Source: Acidobacteriota bacterium (GTDB lineage Bacteria; Acidobacteriota; Terriglobia; Versatilivoradales; Versatilivoraceae). Taken from it: DNA of 21,684 bases. The stretch's first letter is position 1. Each line of letters opens with the position of its first letter. Of the stretch, positions 1 through 7,079 are shown piece by piece. The notes under the pieces were generated by a model that did no database searches, was not told the origin of the DNA, and saw only the letters and a program-made list of their open reading frames with translations. The stretch covers positions 1 to 21,684 of the forward strand of contig JAPPFQ010000015.1 in NCBI GenBank assembly GCA_028875135.1, read 5' to 3'. Made by a program: the position numbers and the translations under genes.

Positions 1-839
1 CCTCGGGGGTCTCGGGCTACACCGCCTCCCTCGCCGACGGACCCGCCCAGAAGTTCACCGGGAAGGAGAGGGACAACGAGTCGGGGCTGGATTACATCCA
101 GGCGCGCTACTTCCGGGGGGCAGCGGGGAGGTTTACCAGTGTGGATCCATACGAGATCAACCGGGAAGCTGCAGGGGCTGAGTCCCAGGATCAACGGGAA
201 GAGCTGCTGAACGGTTATATTGGTAATCCTCAGGTCTGGAATCGGTACAGTTATGTGCGAAACAATCCTTTGGCGATGATCGATCCAGACGAGAGAGATG
301 CTCTGTGGGTTGATGACAAGAGAACGGGTCAAACAACGCTTCGTATTCCGGTAAAATTCGTGGGCGCAGGCGCAACCAAACAGAATATCGACACCATTGT
401 GAAGCGAGTGCACTCTCTCAACCGGGGAGGGTCACCCGTGCGAATTCAGGTCATCCCAACAAATAGGCCGATTCATGGCGTTCTAAACACGATGGATTTC
501 AGTCCCGGCCTGGACATGAAAAATTATGCCCCTGTGGGCGAGGGTACTAACACAATGGGTGGGAACAAGGCGCACATAAATAGCAGTTCGCCATCGGGGA
601 CAGATGCGGCTGCTCACGACATCCTTCACTTTGCAGGGATAGAAGATCAGTATACGGAAGGGAAGCGCGACAGTTCAGGAAATCGAAGAACCACACCGAC
701 GCCGGGATACGATAAGACCAATATCATGACCCATCGATACGGAACGAAATTGAAGCCCGGCCAGATTCAGGAAGCGTACGCAAATTGGTCTACGAAACAT
801 TGCACGACTGAACAGGACGGGACGACGACATGCAGGTGA
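1..839 (+). CDS. RHS-repeat protein, C-terminal end with a metzincin-like toxin tip (5' end outside the window)
   Basis: The reading frame is open from the left edge (codons begin at base 3), so the gene starts outside the window; the GTG at 141 is an internal valine. The first ~50 codons give the conserved end of an RHS core (FTGKERDNESGLDYIQARYF, then GRFTSVDP). A second core block, NRYSYVRNNPLAMIDPD, ends at about base 290. Known family logic: the RHS shell is followed by an exchangeable C-terminal effector. The tip here is ~182 residues and contains HDILHFAGIEDQY (His codon 615-617) followed ~30 residues later by TNIM. This matches the metzincin pattern HExxHxxGxxH/D plus Met-turn, except that the catalytic Glu is Asp. 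G+C content drops in the tip compared with the core, as is usual for swapped tips. The RHS assignment is firm; the peptidase call is an inference from motif and order. Confidence 0.85.
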   Translation, partial: SGVSGYTASLADGPAQKFTGKERDNESGLDYIQARYFRGAAGRFTSVDPYEINREAAGAESQDQREELLNGYIGNPQVWNRYSYVRNNPLAMIDPDERDALWVDDKRTGQTTLRIPVKFVGAGATKQNIDTIVKRVHSLNRGGSPVRIQVIPTNRPIHGVLNTMDFSPGLDMKNYAPVGEGTNTMGGNKAHINSSSPSGTDAAAHDILHFAGIEDQYTEGKRDSSGNRRTTPTPGYDKTNIMTHRYGTKLKPGQIQEAYANWSTKHCTTEQDGTTTCR

Positions 840-1357
840 TGATGCGGAGCATTCGCAGCCTCTCTATTGGCGCCGTTGTTGCGATGACCCTGTGCGGAAC
901 AGGCGCGGCTGCTGATGCTCCCATGCGGGTAGAGGTGTGGTGCCGAGGCGATGACGTATTGACACAAACGTTGTTCGTAGCGCTTGAAAATGCTTTCAAC
1001 TCCTCTCCAGACTTCGTGGTGACGGGGTCGTGGGAGAGAACGGTCGGAACTCTGATTGTCACTATACCAACCCACGTCAAATGGCGCCGATGGCGCTGGC
1101 AGACTCGGATTATTTATAGAGTGGAATTTAGTATCGCGACTCTTCCCTACACTGATCTTCTAACCCTGCGAAAGGGCGAGAAGCTCATTGGCTTGAGTCG
1201 GGGGTCCTGTTGGAAAGGCTCGGTCAAGAAATGCGCCAAGAACGTCCTAAAGGATGCGAAGGCTGCGGCAACGAAGGTACTGCGAGGGAAAGTCGAGGAC
1301 CAAGCGGGGGATAGGAAAGTAGGGGAAGACACCCCTTCACGTCCCGCTCGAAAGTAG
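830..1357 (+). CDS. Small exported protein overlapping the RHS gene, candidate immunity partner
   Basis: 175 residues, family not recognised. The N-terminus (MRSIRSLSIGAVVAMTLC, then GTGAAADA) reads as a type I signal peptide with a small-residue cleavage site near residue 29; the Cys at position 22 does not sit in a good lipobox. The mature part is short and ends in a basic, Lys/Arg-rich tail; it has three cysteines (one near the new N-terminus, two in SCWKGSVKKC). The ATG at 830 lies inside the last codons of the RHS gene (10-base overlap), with GGACGG at 815-820 upstream, so translation is probably coupled. ATGs at 839 and 842 are alternative starts. The position directly behind an RHS effector tip and the shared lower G+C suggest an immunity protein acting outside the cytoplasm. 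That role is inferred from position only. Confidence 0.6.
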   Translation: MQVMMRSIRSLSIGAVVAMTLCGTGAAADAPMRVEVWCRGDDVLTQTLFVALENAFNSSPDFVVTGSWERTVGTLIVTIPTHVKWRRWRWQTRIIYRVEFSIATLPYTDLLTLRKGEKLIGLSRGSCWKGSVKKCAKNVLKDAKAAATKVLRGKVEDQAGDRKVGEDTPSRPARK

Positions 1358-1572
1358 ACCGATCCAAATATTTTCGGAAGTAGCTCCCAGCCACTTGCCT
1401 GCAACTTCCCCCATTCCCCACCCTATTTTCCACAGCCTTGACGGCGGCGATAACTATGAAAATTCTCACCCTTGAACTGGACCTATTTCAGGGGGGAGGC
1501 CACGCCCGGTGACGAACGGGGGCTATTGTCTCCGTCGACCCCTTGGGGGTCTGGCGGACCTGATGGACGCCC
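1358..1572. other. Convergent intergenic gap with a short GC-rich inverted repeat
   Basis: No gene is supported between the small exported protein and the regulator that ends at 1573 on the opposite strand. The only structure I see is a perfect GACCCC/GGGGTC inverted repeat with a 3-base loop at 1537-1551, just beyond the regulator's stop codon. It has no T-run on either strand, so it is a weak terminator candidate at best. Confidence 0.4.
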
Positions 1573-2334
1573 TCAAGCCGATGTCTGCTCGAGGTGCTGG
1601 TGCAGGTCGGCGCTGCTGGAAAGAATGTGGGCCTTCATGGCCTGGCGGGCCTCCTCGGCGCGGCCCGATTTCAGGGCCTCGAGGATGGCGCGGTGTTCCC
1701 GGATGGAGGATTGGGCTCGATGCCGGTCTGGGGCGCCGGTGGGGGCGGAAACCAGGCTCTCCTTGATCCAGGCCTGGAGATAGCCTCGGGTCATGCTGAC
1801 TAGGTGGTGCAGGATGGTGTTCTGGGTGGCCTGAGCCACCAGCAGGTGAAATTCCAGGTCGAATCGCAGGTACTGCTCGGGTCGGTCCAGGGAGCTCTCC
1901 ATGCCCTGAATCGTCGCTTCCATGGCTTCCAGGTTGGCCGGGGTGGCCTTGCGGGCAGCCGAGAAAGCCGTCTGGGTTTCCAGCATGAGCCGGGTTTCCA
2001 GAAGGTCCTCGACCTTCTTGGGGTCCAGCAGAAGACCCCACTGCAGGTTCCGCTCCAGGTATCGCTGGTTGTTGTGGGAGACGAAGGTTCCTTCCCCAAC
2101 CCGGCCGTCCAGGATCCCCATCACGGCCAGCGATCGCAAGGCCTCGCGGAGCGTCGCCCGCCCTACCCCGAAGCGCTTGCAAAGATCCTTCTCCGACGGA
2201 AGTCGTTCCCCGGGTTGGAGCACGTTGCGAGAAATCAGGTCGATGATCTGTTCGATGATCTTGTCGCTCAGTGAGGTCCGGCGAATGGGGCTCACTTCCT
2301 GCAGGGGTTCGGGCCGGGCGGATTTGACGGTCAT
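1573..2334 (-). CDS. GntR-family transcriptional regulator, FadR/FCD subfamily
   Basis: 253 residues, the normal FCD-regulator length. Residues ~22-88 form the winged helix-turn-helix (LSDKIIEQIIDLI, LQPGERLPSEKDL, GVGRATLREALRSL, then the wing GRVGEGTFV). Residues ~105-245 are the all-helical FCD domain with a plausible metal/ligand site: Asp159, His163, His214 and His236, matching the family D-x3-H...H...H pattern. FCD regulators usually bind small organic acids and are released from DNA by them. The gene is divergent from the methyl-transfer operon and shares a 251-base intergenic region full of inverted repeats, so it is probably the local regulator of that operon and of itself. Family call is firm; target and ligand are inferred. 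Confidence 0.93.
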   Translation of the reverse strand: MTVKSARPEPLQEVSPIRRTSLSDKIIEQIIDLISRNVLQPGERLPSEKDLCKRFGVGRATLREALRSLAVMGILDGRVGEGTFVSHNNQRYLERNLQWGLLLDPKKVEDLLETRLMLETQTAFSAARKATPANLEAMEATIQGMESSLDRPEQYLRFDLEFHLLVAQATQNTILHHLVSMTRGYLQAWIKESLVSAPTGAPDRHRAQSSIREHRAILEALKSGRAEEARQAMKAHILSSSADLHQHLEQTSA

Positions 2335-2412
2335 GGGCTCGGTTGTGTCCGGGGGCGTCCACCCACTCTCCGGTGGGAATCCGGAGCTCCCCGGGAGGGG
2401 GAAAAAACTTTA

Positions 2413-2440
2413 CTTGGAAGCCAAGAATATAATACCGTAT
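2413..2440. promoter_or_regulatory. Two inverted repeats on the -35 and -10, candidate operators
   Basis: CTTGG-AAG-CCAAG (2413-2425) is a perfect inverted repeat covering the candidate -35. ATAC-C-GTAT (2432-2440) is a perfect short palindrome overlapping the candidate -10. Sites of the second kind (short arms around a GTAT/ATAC core) are typical of GntR-family operators. Which repeat the divergent FCD regulator binds cannot be told from sequence. Confidence 0.45.
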
Positions 2441-2443
2441 ATT
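2415..2443 (+). promoter_or_regulatory. Candidate sigma70-type promoter for the methyl-transfer operon
   Basis: TTGGAA at 2415-2420 and TATATT at 2438-2443 are separated by exactly 17 bases in the only A+T-rich island of the area. Each hexamer is close to the -35/-10 consensus. Initiation would be near 2450, giving a leader of ~135 bases before the first gene. On the minus strand TATTAT (2429-2434) could be a -10 for the regulator, but no good -35 accompanies it. Confidence 0.5.
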
Positions 2444-2445
2444 TG

Positions 2446-2475
2446 GGTTTTCAGAAAACCTGTAAATCTGGTTTT
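2446..2475. promoter_or_regulatory. GGTTTT/AAAACC repeat cluster at the presumed transcription start
   Basis: GGTTTT-CAG-AAAACC at 2446-2460 is a perfect 6+3+6 inverted repeat. The AAAACC arm (2455-2460) pairs again with a second GGTTTT at 2470-2475 across 9 bases. Three copies of the half-site thus lie just downstream of the candidate -10. This could be a second operator of the FCD regulator or a site for another protein. Confidence 0.45.
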
Positions 2476-2482
2476 ATTATGT

Positions 2483-2508
2483 GGGCGGGCTGTTCAGGGG
2501 CGGGCTGT
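2483..2508 (+). repeat. 11-base direct repeat in the operon leader
   Basis: GGGCGGGCTGT occurs at 2483-2493 and again at 2498-2508, one start 15 bases after the other, inside the untranslated leader between promoter and first gene. The rest of the leader (2509-2585) shows no B12-box or other riboswitch signature that I can recognise. The function of the repeat is unknown. Confidence 0.45.
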
Positions 2509-2585
2509 CAAGCGCGTTGCGGCTCGGCCGGCGGATCGGATTTGCCGGGACGCCAATCCAGCGATGGAACCGAGGGGATTTTGTC

Positions 2586-3230
2586 ATGGGTCTGACCGTC
2601 GATCTCGGAAGGCGGATTGAGCTGGTCCCGATGGACCTGCATTTTCACGACATTTCCATCGGCCTCTACCGGCGGGAAGGGGGAGCCGCAATGGAGGTGC
2701 TGGTGCACAGCTATAGCCGGTTGCAGGGCACCCGGCAGCGCCTCGAGTTCATTGCCGTCGCCATGACGGTTCTGGGTGGAATGGAAGCCCTTCCCGGAGA
2801 ACCGCTGGTTCTGCGTTTTCCTGCGGGCAGCGATCTTCCGGTGGCCGCCAGAAGGGTTTTCCTGGAAGCCTGCAAGCGTCCCAGCGGCGAGGAGGTCGTC
2901 CCCCGGCCCCTCACCATCTTCGACAAGAAATCGCAGAGCCAGGTTCAGGTGGCCAGTCTGGGAGAGGGCCTGTATGAGGTGACGCTGGAGGCTGAAGGGG
3001 AGCGGGCCGCCAGGCGGTCCGCTCATATCGCCGGCGGAATCGCCAAGCTCAGCGGGGCCGGCTTGGTGGAAGGACAGCCTGCCCGGGTAGCCTTGCCCAA
3101 TCGACAGTCCATTGACGCGCTGGTCGGATTGCTGCTGGTTCGGGCGCTCAACGTCCGGGCCATCGTTCGCGAAGAGGAAGCGGCTGCTTCCCGGGGGGTC
3201 CTGTCCGCTCCCAGCGCCCAGAACAACTAG
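2586..3230 (+). CDS. Conserved-looking protein of unknown function, first gene of the methyl-transfer operon
   Basis: 214 residues from the ATG at 2586, chosen because GAGGGG (2572-2577) lies 8 bases upstream; a longer GTG reading from 2481 has no ribosome site and an implausible Arg/Gly-rich start. I do not recognise the family. There is no signal peptide or clear membrane segment. Visible features are an N-terminal stretch MDLHFHDISIGLYRRE, a central segment with GGMEALPGEPLVLRFPAG, and a C-terminal part with HIAGGIAKLSGAGLV and a hydrophobic run DALVGLLLVRALNVRAIVREEE. It sits 31 bases upstream of the UroD-type methyltransferase and is almost certainly co-transcribed with it. A cytoplasmic accessory role in the demethylase system is inferred only from position. 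Confidence 0.75.
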   Translation: MGLTVDLGRRIELVPMDLHFHDISIGLYRREGGAAMEVLVHSYSRLQGTRQRLEFIAVAMTVLGGMEALPGEPLVLRFPAGSDLPVAARRVFLEACKRPSGEEVVPRPLTIFDKKSQSQVQVASLGEGLYEVTLEAEGERAARRSAHIAGGIAKLSGAGLVEGQPARVALPNRQSIDALVGLLLVRALNVRAIVREEEAAASRGVLSAPSAQNN

Positions 3231-3261
3231 GCGGATTTTTTCATAACAGGAGGGAAGTCCT

Positions 3262-4317
3262 ATGGATCGCGGATCTCGATCGGTTCCATCCATGAACGGG
3301 CGCGAGCGGGTCATGGCCGCGCTGCGGCGCGAGCCGGTGGATCGCACCCCCGTCTGCAACCCGACCTCGGTGGCCACGGTCGAGCTGATGGACCTGGTGG
3401 ACGCACCCTTTCCCGAAGCCAACCAGCGGGCCGACCTCATGGCTCGCCTGGCGGCGACCGGCTATACCGAGCTGGGGTTCGATTGCATCATGCCGGTGTT
3501 TACCATCATTCAGGATTCGTCGGCTCTGGGGTGCAAGATCCAGTGGGAGCAGAAGGACAACTGGCCCACCGTGAAGATGCGAGAGCCCATTTGGGAGACC
3601 CCGGACGACATCAGGATTCCTCCCGATTTCCTGACCCATCGGGATACCCGTTGTGTCCTGGATGCCATCAGGATCCTCAAGAAGGAGTACGGCAACGAGG
3701 TGGCCATCATCGGCAAGACCATGGGGCCCTGGTCGCTCGGCTACCACTGCATGGGGGTGGAGCCCTTCCTGCTGATGTCGCTGGACGATCCCGGGAAAAC
3801 CAAGCTCTGCCTGGACAGAATGAAGGAAGCCACCATCCAGTTCGGCATCGCTCAAGTGGAGGCCGGAGCCGACGCCATCACGCTGCCCGATCACGCCACC
3901 GGAGACCTGGTGAGCGGCGAATACTACAGGAGATACCTCCGCGAGCTGCACATCGAGTTCGCCGAGAAGATAAAGATCCCGATCATTCTGCACATCTGTG
4001 GAAAGACGATGGACCGGATGGAATACATCGCCCAGACGGGAATGGCCGCCTTTCACTACGACTCCAAGAACGAGCCGCAGGAATCCGTTGACATCATGCA
4101 GAACCGCATCTCCCTGGTGGGAAACATCAACAATCCGGAGACGCTCTTCTCCAAGGGGCCTGAAGAGGTGCGCCAGGAGGTGGTCAAGAATCTGGACGCG
4201 GGGGTTCATATGGTGGGGCCCGAGTGCGCCATCCCGCTGCAGACATCCATTGAGAACCTGAAAGAGATCCCGCTGACGGTGAGAGACTGGACCCGGGAGC
4301 AGGCCGCCGGAAATTGA
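3262..4317 (+). CDS. UroD-fold corrinoid-dependent methyltransferase (MtaA/CmuA family)
   Basis: 351 residues, usual for single-domain members. The N-terminus MNGRERVMAALRREPVDRTPV is the family hallmark. The zinc-binding pattern HxC...C is present: His244 and Cys246 in LHICGK, Cys322 in GPECAIP. The block AFHYDSK...LVGNINNPETLF also fits the family. Known members move methyl groups between a substrate (or a thiol) and a corrinoid protein, with zinc activating the acceptor or substrate. Because a separate pterin methyltransferase is encoded in the same operon, I infer that this enzyme is the substrate demethylase (MT1), as in O-demethylase or chloromethane systems. The substrate cannot be read from sequence. 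AGGAGGG (3248-3254) supports the ATG at 3262; a second ATG at 3292 lies where similarity begins. The next gene, the corrinoid protein, follows after 27 bases. Confidence 0.9.
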   Translation: MDRGSRSVPSMNGRERVMAALRREPVDRTPVCNPTSVATVELMDLVDAPFPEANQRADLMARLAATGYTELGFDCIMPVFTIIQDSSALGCKIQWEQKDNWPTVKMREPIWETPDDIRIPPDFLTHRDTRCVLDAIRILKKEYGNEVAIIGKTMGPWSLGYHCMGVEPFLLMSLDDPGKTKLCLDRMKEATIQFGIAQVEAGADAITLPDHATGDLVSGEYYRRYLRELHIEFAEKIKIPIILHICGKTMDRMEYIAQTGMAAFHYDSKNEPQESVDIMQNRISLVGNINNPETLFSKGPEEVRQEVVKNLDAGVHMVGPECAIPLQTSIENLKEIPLTVRDWTREQAAGN

Positions 4318-4344
4318 GGGCGGGTAGACGACCGAGAGGGAATC

Positions 4345-5100
4345 ATGGCCAATATCGCAGATATTCAGAACGAGTTCATCCGCGAGGAGATCGAAGAGTT
4401 CATTGAACGCCCCGAGGAGATCGAGCGGACGGTCGGCGTCTTCGCCAAGGCGAGACCCGCCATGCAGGACATTGCCGCCGCCCTGATCGAGGGTGAGAAC
4501 GACACCGTGGATCGGCTGACCGCCGCGGCTCTGGAGGACGGGATCGAGGCCCTCGAGATTATGGACGACGGCCTGATCGCGGGGATGGGCGTGGTGGGGA
4601 TCAAGTTCCGCGAAAACTTCATCTTCGTGCCGGAGGTCCTGGCCTGCGCCCGGGCCATGAAGGCGGGAATGGTTCACATCGAGCCCATCCTCTCGGCTTC
4701 GGGCGTCGAGCCCCTGGGCAGGGTGATCATGGGGACGGTCAAGGGCGACCTCCACGACATCGGCAAGAACCTGTGCATCATGATGCTTCGGGGGGCGGGG
4801 TTCGTGGTGATCGACCTGGGCGTGGACACCTCCGCCGACGAGTTCATCGATGCCATCGAGGAGCACGAGGCCTCGCTGATGGGGATGTCGGCCCTGTTGA
4901 CTACCACCATGCCCAACATGGGAAAGACCATCGAAGCCTTCATCGACGCCGACCTGCGGGACGATGTCAAGATCATGGTGGGTGGGGCGCCGGTCACCCA
5001 GGAGTTTGCCGACGACATGGGCGCCGACGGGTACGGAAAGGATGCGCTGGCTTGCGTCGAGTTGGCCAAGAACCTGCTGAGCGCCGAAGTGGAAGCCTAG
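4345..5100 (+). CDS. Corrinoid (cobalamin-binding) methyl-carrier protein
   Basis: 251 residues. Residues ~40-125 form the helical methionine-synthase-like cap domain (ALIEGENDTVDRLTAAALEDG, GIKFRENFIFVPEVL). Residues ~128-248 form the Rossmann B12 domain with DLHDIGKN, where His137 is the lower axial cobalt ligand, then SALLTTTMPNM and VGGAPVTQEFADDMGADGY. It carries the methyl group between the upstream methyltransferase and the pterin enzyme downstream. It is ~30 residues longer at the N-terminus than typical MtaC/MtbC proteins; that acidic helix (EFIREEIEEFIERPEEIE) is unusual. GAGAGGG (4334-4340) supports this start. It is a free-standing protein, unlike CmuA where methyltransferase and corrinoid domains are fused. 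Confidence 0.95.
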   Translation: MANIADIQNEFIREEIEEFIERPEEIERTVGVFAKARPAMQDIAAALIEGENDTVDRLTAAALEDGIEALEIMDDGLIAGMGVVGIKFRENFIFVPEVLACARAMKAGMVHIEPILSASGVEPLGRVIMGTVKGDLHDIGKNLCIMMLRGAGFVVIDLGVDTSADEFIDAIEEHEASLMGMSALLTTTMPNMGKTIEAFIDADLRDDVKIMVGGAPVTQEFADDMGADGYGKDALACVELAKNLLSAEVEA

Positions 5101-5109
5101 TAAGCCGCC

Positions 5110-5379
5110 ATGCAGAAAATCGACAAGGCCGAATACGAAAAACGCCTGAAGCGGATCAGCGACCTGTTCTCGAGCATGGTGGTTCACGCCGATGAACTGT
5201 CCACCTACCGCTGCCCTTACAAGAACCGCCTGGATCAGTGTACGGCCAAGTTCGGGTGCCGCAACCAGCGGCGGCCCCCGGTCAAGGGAGACCTTCTGCT
5301 CTGTGGCGGAGACGACAAGCTGGACTACCGTAGCGCCTGGGAGACCCAGGCCGAGGACGGCGACGAGCCCGGGCGGTGA
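5110..5379 (+). CDS. Small four-cysteine protein of the corrinoid operon
   Basis: 89 residues, family not recognised. The N-terminal third is a charged amphipathic helix (EYEKRLKRISDLFSSMV). It is followed by four cysteines at residues 35, 44, 50 and 65 within a compact basic segment (YRCPYKNRLDQC, KFGCRNQRRPP, DLLLCGGDDKLDYR) and an acidic tail. The Cys spacing could bind zinc or an Fe-S cluster. It lies only 9 bases after the corrinoid protein and 15 before the reductive activator, so translation is probably coupled and there is no clear ribosome site of its own. Position between carrier and activator suggests a role in corrinoid activation or assembly, which is an inference. Confidence 0.8.
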   Translation: MQKIDKAEYEKRLKRISDLFSSMVVHADELSTYRCPYKNRLDQCTAKFGCRNQRRPPVKGDLLLCGGDDKLDYRSAWETQAEDGDEPGR

Positions 5380-5394
5380 CCAGGTCCGGACCGT

Positions 5395-7077
5395 GTGCTC
5401 GAAGTGCATGTTCCAGCTCGGTGGCAGGGATTTCAGATGGGCGCCATTCGGCACAATGAGCGAACCGTTGATCTGGAAGCGGGCAGGACGCTTTTCGACT
5501 ACGCCGACGAGCTGCGGGTCCAGGTGCCTACCTCCTGCGGCAGGACCGGGTCCTGCCATGAGTGCATTGTAGAAGTTCAGCAGGGGATGGAGGCGCTCTG
5601 TCCCCGCAGCCCCAGCGAATCCTTCCTGCGCGACCCCTACCGATTGGCCTGCCAGGCCGCCGTGGTCGACGACAGCGGCGATATCGGTTTCACGCCGCTC
5701 CGGCGCAAACCCCAGATTCTCACCCGGGCGACCCCGGTCAAGACAGCAAGGCTGGATCCGATGGTGGTCCGCCGGGGCGATGAAGTCGTCTACGACCAGC
5801 AGGTCGTCGACCGCTACCGGGGACATCTGTACGGGCTTGCCATGGACCTGGGCACCACCACCGTGGTGATCGAGCTGGTGGACCTGGAGAACGGCGAGAC
5901 CCTGGCGGTCGCTTCCTTCGAGAACCCGCAGCGATTCGGAGGAAGCGACATCATGAATCGGATTTCCTACGATGGGGGACCGTTTCAGGGCGAGCTCCAC
6001 CAGGCCGTTGTCAAGGGCCTCAACTTCGAGATCCGCGAGCTCTGCAAGCGGCTGCGCGTTCGCCGCCGGGAGATCTACGAGGTGGCGGTGGCCGGCAACT
6101 CGACCATGCGCGACCTCTTCTTCGGTCTGGACGTTCAGAGCATCGGGCAGAAGCCTTACAAGTCTCTGATCGAGCACGAAGTTCTGGAGGGAAAGCGCCG
6201 GAGCATGGCTCTCACCGTCGAGGCCGCCAGTCTGGGGGTCCAGGTCCACCCCCGGGCCCGCATCTTCGGGCTGCCCCTGATCGCCAGCCACGTGGGGGCC
6301 GATACGGCTGCCGACCTGGTGGCCATCGACATGGAACGCCAGGACCAAGTCACCATGCTGGTGGACGTGGGGACCAACACCGAAGTGGTGGTCGGGAACG
6401 GAGAACGCATGATGACGGCCTCCTGTCCGGCCGGCCCCGCTTTCGAAGGGGGCCTGGTCAAGTACGGAATGCCGGGATGCGAGGGGGCCATTGAATCCAT
6501 CGGCGCCGTCAACGGACGCTTCGACTATCGAACCATCGGCGGCGTGGAGCCCCAGGGGATCTGCGGATCCGGGCTGATCGACCTGTTGGCCGAGCTGCGC
6601 CGCACCGATCAGATGACACCCAAGGGGGTTTTCCCCGACAGGGCGTTCGAAATCAACGTGGTTCCGGAACACGGGATCACGCTCTCCAGAGAGGATGCCA
6701 GCAATCTGGCGCAGGCCAAGGCGGCCAATTTCTGTGGACAGTACATTGTCATGCGTCGTTTCGGCATCGCTCCGGGCGACGTCCACCGACTCTACCTGGC
6801 AGGGGGCTTCGCCAACTACGTCAATGTGTCCAATGCCATTGAAATCGGATTCCTGGCGCCGGTGGATCAGGATCGTATCGTCAAGGTGGGCAATGCGGCG
6901 GTGCAGGGAGCCAAGGCGGTGCTGCTCTCCCGCAGCCGGCGGGAATCCCTGGAACGCCTGATCGGGCGGATCGAACACGTCGAACTGGAAACGACGCCGG
7001 ATTTCTTCGAAGTCTTCGTGGAGGGGTGCCAATTCAAGCCCATGCCTCCGGAAACCGCCGACCTGAAGGTGGGGTAG
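5395..7077 (+). CDS. Corrinoid reductive activator (RACE-type: 2Fe-2S ferredoxin plus DUF4445/ASKHA)
   Basis: 560 residues from a GTG start. Residues ~15-100 are a plant-type 2Fe-2S domain with Cys48-x5-Cys54-x2-Cys57 and Cys86 (SCGRTGSCHEC...LACQ). From ~145 it is the ASKHA ATPase domain, with phosphate-binding DLGTTT (151-156), GNSTM, DVGTNTE (324-330), GICGSG (388-393) and LAGGFAN (468-474). Known role: ATP-driven one-electron reduction of inactivated Co(II) to Co(I) corrinoid protein. The start is uncertain: GTG 5395 is 15 bases after the previous stop, but the ATG at 5437 has a better ribosome site (GGCAGGGA, 5423-5430) and would still keep the ferredoxin cysteines. It is tightly linked to the next gene (2-base gap). 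Confidence 0.93.
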   Translation: MLEVHVPARWQGFQMGAIRHNERTVDLEAGRTLFDYADELRVQVPTSCGRTGSCHECIVEVQQGMEALCPRSPSESFLRDPYRLACQAAVVDDSGDIGFTPLRRKPQILTRATPVKTARLDPMVVRRGDEVVYDQQVVDRYRGHLYGLAMDLGTTTVVIELVDLENGETLAVASFENPQRFGGSDIMNRISYDGGPFQGELHQAVVKGLNFEIRELCKRLRVRRREIYEVAVAGNSTMRDLFFGLDVQSIGQKPYKSLIEHEVLEGKRRSMALTVEAASLGVQVHPRARIFGLPLIASHVGADTAADLVAIDMERQDQVTMLVDVGTNTEVVVGNGERMMTASCPAGPAFEGGLVKYGMPGCEGAIESIGAVNGRFDYRTIGGVEPQGICGSGLIDLLAELRRTDQMTPKGVFPDRAFEINVVPEHGITLSREDASNLAQAKAANFCGQYIVMRRFGIAPGDVHRLYLAGGFANYVNVSNAIEIGFLAPVDQDRIVKVGNAAVQGAKAVLLSRSRRESLERLIGRIEHVELETTPDFFEVFVEGCQFKPMPPETADLKVG

Positions 7078-7079
7078 CC

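Noticed and set aside
1537..1551. Inverted repeat as a Rho-independent terminator of the regulator gene
   Set aside because: Stem is only 6 base pairs and no T-run follows on either strand.
2335..2585. Cobalamin riboswitch ahead of a B12-dependent operon
   Set aside because: I looked for a B12-box-like conserved core in the leader and found none; the structure present is A+T-rich operator-like repeats instead.
2481..2585. Longer start (GTG at 2481) for the first operon gene
   Set aside because: No ribosome site, Arg/Gly-rich translation over the direct repeat, and a good ribosome site exists for the ATG at 2586.
3241..7032. Very long open frame on the minus strand opposite the methyltransferase, corrinoid and activator genes
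   Set aside because: It is a codon-bias shadow of high-G+C genes: His/Gly/Asp-rich low-complexity translation with no family motif, while the plus strand has clear catalytic motifs throughout.
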